From Membranipora membranacea (lineage: Eukaryota; Bryozoa; Gymnolaemata; Cheilostomatida; Membraniporidae), in the NCBI GenBank assembly GCA_914767715.1, contig OU612075.1:1862001-1926000 (forward strand): a stretch of 64,000 nucleotides of DNA. The letters run 5' to 3'. Position numbers and translations under genes: made by a program. Below the pieces are notes generated by a model. That model was given only the letters and a program-made list of their open reading frames with translations, did no database searches and had not been told where the DNA came from. Shown here in pieces: positions 57,487-64,000 of this stretch (position 1 is its first letter; the number at the start of each line of letters is the position of its first letter).

Positions 57487-58728
57487 TCATAGACAATTTT
57501 AATTTGTAATTGCCTAAAGCCGCTACTAATGTATGGCAATGACCAGAATAAGCATATGCTTTTTATCTTTGGTTGGTGAATGAGTCTGTTATGCTATTTA
57601 GCCTCAGATCAGGGAGGGTGGAGGTGTATCCCCCCTCCCTACTCAGAGCATGGTAATAGAGTTTATGTGATTTTTAATACTGTTTGTAATCCCAATATTT
57701 CCTGCTTACACATACCAAGACATAAAAAAATATTGTCTATAAACACCTCACCTTCACAGCCAAGGGAACATTAGGCACATTAGTATATTGATGGACAGTT
57801 GATGATAGGATTAGTACCAGTTTGTTATACAGAATATAGACAGTAAAAGACTGAGGGATAAAATTATATCAGCCTTTTCTTTCAGGTATTGTGCAATGCC
57901 TAATGGATGCCTTTCCAATTTCAAAGGATTGAAGTTTGAAAACGCTCAGAGCTTGAATGAACATTTACTCTAAACGTATGTAAAATATTGAAGATCTGTG
58001 CGGACTGTTGGTGAACTGCGGTTGAAAGAACAATCCTTATTTCAAACAAATCTAGCCGGGCGGACTTTATCAGGTCGCATGTACTGCAGTCAAACTATTG
58101 TTCATTTGGCTTAGACAAAATAAGGTCTGTAGTGTCACGTTACAAGCAGACATTACAAACATATTAATTATTGTGCATTTTTGCCACAAACAAATAATTT
58201 AAGCTACATGTGTTTGCATGCCAATATGTAAAAAACATTAAGACAATTGAAACCAATTTTGACGTGTTGATATTATATTTTGAGATTTTTTTATCTGATG
58301 CAAAATATATCTCTGCATTGGAAATTTGAGAATTGAGTTTTACAAATGTCTAACTCAACCTCAAATTAACTGCGCAATTAGTTTTTAAAGAATTTCATTA
58401 GCCCTTTATAATGAGTCCTTTGAATTGCACTGCAAAAGTACATTTCTAATCTAAACACGACACAAAAAAATCTTCAGTGTGACTTTTTGCCTCAAATTGC
58501 ATAGTCTTGTAGTATTTTGATCCTGAAAATAATAACACACCACAACCTCCCTAACATTACACTTCAATCACTGGTTTTAAAATTTTTTTATTAAGATTTT
58601 GCTATATAAGTTTTGACAAAGATGAATACTGGCTACAAAAAATAATAGGCCTACCAAACCTTCACCGGCGTTAGTTTGTTTATCTCTAGCGCCTCTTGAC
58701 CAAGAAAATTTTACACATCAACAACAAC

Positions 58729-58970
58729 AGGGCTGTAGTAGAAAAAATGGTCGGGGAGGCAAAAGTCTGAGGCGAGTCTGAGGCGAATTCGAAGCATCAC
58801 CAGGAGGGGTGCTGTAAGCTCCTCCCTAAGCAATTCACAGCATATAATTAGCAAATGGAAATCCAGAGGAGCTGATTCTGACATTATTCAATAATAGTGC
58901 TTTTTAGGCTACTGTATTTAACTTTCTAGGGGAGGCAGTGCCTCTCTGCCTCCCCTAGAACTACGGGCCT
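58729..58970. mobile_element. Small TIR element, copy 2, inserted in duplication copy B only
   Basis: It starts AGGGCTGTAGTA and ends AACTACGGGCCT, with a body like copy 1 at 47974-48206. Copy A has an uninterrupted site at 52905-52915 (CAACAACAAGGAATAG), so the empty site is visible in the same window. The target duplication is unclear because the site is A-rich. Confidence 0.75.
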
Positions 58971-59791
58971 GAAAAAGGAATAGTACAGTACTTACTGACC
59001 TCCTCAATCAGGTTAATCACCCTCCTTTCTGTTTGTATTTGAATAAATACAAACAGAAAATCTGCTCGTAGAGCAAAGATAGATAAATACAGGCCATCCA
59101 AGTTTAGAACCATCAAGAGACAAATACCTTTTTTGAGTTTTATAAGCAATTTATCAACTAATGCAGCTCAGACTCCTTTTTATTTTATTTTTCCATTTAT
59201 GTGCTGTACTTTCGATGCTACTTATTACAGGATGGATATTAGAATTAGGCAATAGAGTTCATGGTGTAACCTACACCAGGAAAGTTTTTTGAATAGTTTG
59301 ATTCCAGCTAAAATGTAATCTAAAACGATAAACATAATGCGAAAAAAACACGATCTTCTCTCATCCGGCGAACGATTATTCATCATTGGCCCCAGGCAAC
59401 GTTCCTCAGTTGTGAATCCGAACTTTCAAGTCTGACAATGTGAAGGGTAAGGATGCCCGCCCCCACCGGTCGTCCAAAAGGGCCGGGTAACTGTACCATC
59501 AATAAAGGAAGTATAGGAGGTTTATCATCAAAATACACAGAAACTCATAATGATTCTTCATTCGATGTTGTGTCCTCATTTAGGAAGAGGGAACTGAATC
59601 ATAAAATATTTTTCCTTTACAAGAAAAGCCACTATTTGTTGTTGCTTGGTTGGGTTGGTCTTAAATAACACTATGACTATCAGTTTTCGAGTGATTTTTT
59701 CCTCATCAACTGTTGCTATTTCTTTACCAAAAAACATGATCATTTTTCTGATATAATAAGATGTGATTGGTTCCTAAAGTTATAGATTAGG

Positions 59792-60380
59792 TCAAGGAGT
59801 TTTGTACGGATCCGTGACTCCATTCAACTAGCATTATTGAAGATTAGCGACCAATGTCTTACTACCCAGAAACTATCGTTTTGATATTAAAGGCTATTAT
59901 ATGATCGCTTTTCCTAAGAAATCGATAATGTCTCAGACTTTCTTGGAATGCAGCGAGGTCGGCTTATCAGATTATTGGCGATCCATCAAGGAGTTTTGTA
60001 CAGATTGTCCGTGACTCCATTCAACTAGCATTATTGAAGATTAGCGACCAATGTCTTACTACCCAGAAACTATCGTTTTGATATTGAAGGCTATTATATG
60101 ATCGCTTTTCCTAAGAAATCGATAATGTCTCAGATTTTCTTGGAATGCAGCGAGGTCGGCTTATCAGATTATTGGCGATCCATCAAGGAGTTTTGTACAG
60201 ATTGTCCGTGACTCCATTCAACTAGCATTATTGAAGATTAGCGACCAATGTCTTACTACCCAGAAACTATCGTTTTGATATTGAAGGCTATTATATGATC
60301 GCTTTTCCTAAGAAATCGATAATGTCTCAGATTTTCTTGGAATGCAGGAGGTCGGCTTATCAGATTATTGGCGATCCATC
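59792..60380. repeat. Three-unit tandem array, period 197 bp
   Basis: TCCGTGACTCCATTCAACTA occurs at 59811, 60008 and 60205, and the rest of the unit repeats nearly exactly. Units 2 and 3 are almost identical, so the last expansion is recent. Copy A of the large duplication has one diverged unit near 54060-54200. Confidence 0.85.
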
Positions 60381-60952
60381 AATGTCTATCCTCAATACGA
60401 TAATCACTCGTCGCACACCGACAATTTTTCTTCGGAGTCAAAGGATGTGGAAATATGTTCAACTATTTTGTCAAGAGCCTAAAAGAAAACTTCACCTGCT
60501 GACTCTCCTTGCCTGTTTGAAGAAAGGGTAATGATACCTCCTCTCGCTGAGTCAACTCTAAGATTCAGGTACCTGGCTATATAAGTCATGAGGAAATAGA
60601 AGTGTTCAAACCATATAAACAAACCCAAAATATTGTTTGTCGTATATATGCTTTGCATTCAACTAGAGAGAGGAATGTTTTTACAGCAACAACGGAATTA
60701 ACTACTTTTTATGGAATTGAAGCAGACCTCAAGTTGAACGGGTGGCAGCGAGGCACTGCCTCTTCCCAGATAGCTAAAGTGCGACCCAAATACCACTATA
60801 ATCATAAAAAAAAACAAATGCCAGAAACAGCTAGGGAAAAGGGTTCGTTTTGATTTCCATTCATATTTTGTATACTTTGACAAACCAAATATAACCTTTC
60901 TTTGGCGTGTGTGCCTTTCAAGCTTTCTGCCTACTCTATTAGTATTTTTAAT

Positions 60953-63900
60953 CTACTGCCCTAAGAAATATCAACTCAACCATATCGCCATAATACTTAA
61001 TACTGGGGTCTGATCTAAACTAACAAGAACGTTGTAAAGTTTTGACCTTGATTGGTTGTCTTGAGTAGAAAACTTTGACCTTCAAACAGTGAAGAGCTGA
61101 CATCCAACTGATTATCTAATGATAATATGTTGTTCCAAGTAAAGAGGGTGCTGCCAGGAGCTGTTTTCTATTATAGTGGGTGCTGGACAGGTATTATGTA
61201 TTCAAAATTTAAAATAAATTCAATTCAATTCAATTCGAATTTTATTTTATTTTATAATTATTCAGCTTTCAGTTTGGGATATCACCGCCTTTTGATCTAA
61301 CATTTTTATCATTTGGAAAAATATTCCGAACTTTATTAACAGATTCAATATTGATTATAATACAAAATAAATCTGTATTCAATTCAAAGCTGATTTTGCT
61401 TGTAAAATAATTAGACTGCTTATTTTGTGACAACTTCTTACAGTTTGGTTTTACATTTAAATGTATTGTAATTTCATTTTGATTGTAAAGGGCATTAATC
61501 CTGGCTTACCTCATTACAATTAGCTTGTTTATTTCCCAAAATCACCAAAGCTTCTCTGCACATTGTAGCCAAAACAGGAAGAAGAAAAAATTCTGATTTG
61601 CTATGACAGCTTCCTAAAATTACCATGACATCATGGCAAATATAATTAATTGATTAATAAAACAAAGATATCATTAATGATAATATACATTGATAGATTA
61701 AATAGATATAATTATTTTAGGGTGTTATCTTGGCTTGGTGAAGTACTTCGACATGGTTAACTCATCTGATCTAGGTGCTGGATTTTTGGACCTATTTCAT
61801 TCAAGCTTCCTACACACAAATGTCAATATATAGAAGCAATCAGTGATACCTTTTGTAAGGTCTGGCCAAATGTCAGCTGACACTTGATATACTATTGCAT
61901 GTATATCTTTGATCAAAAAAAGAGTGAATTAATTCATTAGGTATGAGTACCATCACAAGGAATTTGTTGTGACGACCCGTGTTCAATTTCATTAATCATG
62001 GGCGGGTACCTGATAGGTACTGAGATATTAAATTGACTCTAACGATCAGAGATACACATAGTGTTGTAGCGATGTCAATAGAACCGATTGATCGCATTGA
62101 TCGCATTGCTCAAGAACTGAGAAATGATGCTGGTACATATACACTGCATGCGAAAATAGTCAATTTGCCTCGCATGCAAAAATAGGGTTAGAAAATAGTA
62201 TTGTTGAGTTCACATGAGTTGCAAAAAAGCAGTCTATTCCCGAGGCAGTACTATATTTTGGGTGTCTGAGCCGACCTGAGGGGCATCGGGCATTGGGCAT
62301 TTGGTGCAAAAGTCTGTCTGGGGTATTTTAAGAAGAATTGGCTATATTTTTATAACAAAAGAATCAGTCACTTCACACCGAATCCTCTCTCTCTCTTGGT
62401 CTTTTGATTAAGGAAAGTTTCATTCCCAAATTGTTTGCATAAAAGATATAAAGTTCCACCAAGCAGTGCACGAGTTGGTAACGTGACCTCTGGCAGATCT
62501 CAGCAGTTTCAGCAATGAAGGATCAGATACTTGATTTTAGCAGTTTGAATTGGAGAAATTCCTTTGGAACACTTATTCTTGTTCACTTCGCAGCACCTCT
62601 TAGAAAGGTTTGACCAGTCGTTCGCTTCTTTGCTTAATTTTGATATTACAATTGACATCTCATCTCTAATATAGAGTTTTCTGAGAGTATACACATTAAA
62701 CAAGCCATGGCCAGCTACAACTCCTATTTGGTTTGCTAGACTAAACTACAACACCGATCTTTGAGCCATCATAGCAAAGAAGTTAATTTGTTTATTTAAC
62801 ACCTACTAACCTCATGCCTCATATACCAAAGGATTAAAAATAATTTATTGCATCCTAATTTGCTTTTACTTGGAAATCAGCAATTTATCATATTCATGCT
62901 CGAAGTCAACCACCGTATACTGGGTCACATATTGCTCATGTAATGTATCAACACTTTGTATTCGTTAATGAACTATTTATTGTCTTTGATCCTCCAATCA
63001 CACGGATGGACAGTGTAAAAAGTAAAATCTTAGGAGGCGTGGCTAGATATAACTAGTGTTTTCTATATTTTTTGTATAAAGCATCCCTGGAAGCTCTACC
63101 AATAGGCATGGTAGCTTTCATACTTGACTGAACCTCAATGACAAATATGTAACTTCCTACATTCTTAATAATATCTGTTTGATCTCGTCCAGACCCGACT
63201 GGAGCTTTAGAACTGAGGCTACCAAACTACCAACCCCTTGTGATTTACAGCTGGAGAGGAAGGTCAAGGGAAACAGACTGATATAAATTTGTCACTTCGG
63301 TTTCTGTTCAGTTGTGTGAACGCAACGGTGACAGTAGTTGACATATTTGACATAGTTTTTTTCTGCGAGACTTCACCAGATGCGATCGTGACGTGGATGT
63401 ACCAACACACTTAGCTGAACGCTGACTTCATTTGACGATAGACTATAGCATAAGACGCATTGGATATCCAACAATTCACTAGAAGCTGCATTGTTTTATC
63501 CGACCACAGACTCGGCAGTCCAAGGTAAGCGCTAACTTAGAGCCATCTCTCAGACAAGTAGAAGAAAATTTAATCTGATGTTGTCAACTGTTTTGTGCAC
63601 AAGCCTGCTTATTCCCAGTGTTCTTAGTCAGTGTGAACTGGTAGGAACTGAGTTCCCGAATAAAAATAAAGAGGGGGAACCTTAAGATTACAGTTCCCAC
63701 TGGATTCTGCTCAAAAACAGTGTCAAATTGTCTCTTTTGACCAGATATCGATCCTACTATCACAGATCTATATTTCTGCATAATTTGATCTAGAAATTGC
63801 AAAAAATTCTCAAAACAATTTTTAACCCAGAGAGAAGAGTACCCACAAAGAAAAAAGTCCACTTAGACCAATGCATATTCCATCATGCTGAGATGAGCGG

Positions 63901-64000
63901 TAATGCTGTATTCCTGTTGTAAAATGCAGTGGTTTAACTGGTATTTGGTTAGGGTGTGACACTGATATGAATTTATGGATCACATTAGCTGATATGAATT
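60953..64000. other. Right-hand flank, no recognised gene
   Basis: About 3 kb of AT-rich DNA. It includes a short CAATT repeat near 61220-61240. Near the right end, 63290-63523 could be an untranslated first exon: a less AT-rich stretch ends in CAGTCCAAG followed by a strong donor, GTAAGCG, at 63524. No protein can be assigned. Confidence 0.45.

Larger units (their letters stand above)
55217..60952. repeat. Segmental duplication, copy B
   Basis: This is collinear with 49711-54992 in the same orientation. It gained a TIR element at 58729-58970, a longer G run at 57433-57450, and a three-unit 197-bp array at about 59792-60380 where copy A has one unit. Copy A lacks these. Confidence 0.85.

Noticed and set aside
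59453-59668. 71-codon frame in duplication copy B as a conserved peptide
   Set aside because: The equivalent sequence in copy A does not keep the frame.

Overview
The window is nuclear DNA from an animal, probably a marine or other invertebrate. Every recognisable gene is split by GT-AG introns of about 0.2 to 4 kb. The proteins are typical animal ones: a DOCK-D family exchange factor, PRPP synthetase, and secreted C-type-lectin/PAN proteins. The DNA is AT-rich and full of short non-autonomous transposons and tRNA-derived SINEs. There are no operons, bacterial genes, rRNA genes or CRISPR arrays. I cannot name the species.

Layout. (1) 1-19431, minus strand: the 5' part of a DOCK9/10/11 (zizimin) gene. 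It has ten firm coding exons and a probable eleventh cut by the left edge; together they cover the N-terminal region, the PH domain and the start of the DHR-1/C2 region. (2) 21757-27811, minus, and 30798-36826, plus: two head-to-head paralogues with eight coding exons each and matching intron phases. Each encodes a signal peptide, an N-terminal C-type-lectin-like domain, about 330 residues that I cannot assign to a family, and a C-terminal PAN/Apple-like cysteine module. Both promoters carry the same TATA box at a similar distance from the ATG. The minus copy has a one-base insertion in a G run in exon 3 that cuts the frame. (3) 38790-46251, minus: a complete seven-exon ribose-phosphate pyrophosphokinase gene encoding 318 residues, the same length as human PRPS1. 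(4) 46252-64000: no recognisable protein gene. It is dominated by a near-tandem duplication of a 5-6 kb non-coding segment (about 49711-54992 and 55217-60952), whose copies differ by several dated-looking insertions and a 197-bp tandem array.

Mobile DNA is the other main content: a tRNA-derived SINE family, an 855-bp hAT-type element with a perfect 8-bp target duplication, two related long-TIR hairpin elements, a TIR family seen only in one of the two lectin genes, and several palindromic elements and AT-rich arrays.

The DOCK and PRPS genes are ordinary housekeeping or signalling genes. The most unusual biology is the divergent pair of lectin/PAN genes. Their exons show a patch that looks like recent gene conversion, and one copy may be broken. 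All exon joins were made by hand from splice consensus, reading phase, and comparison with the paralogue or with remembered family sequences. No alignment or search was run.
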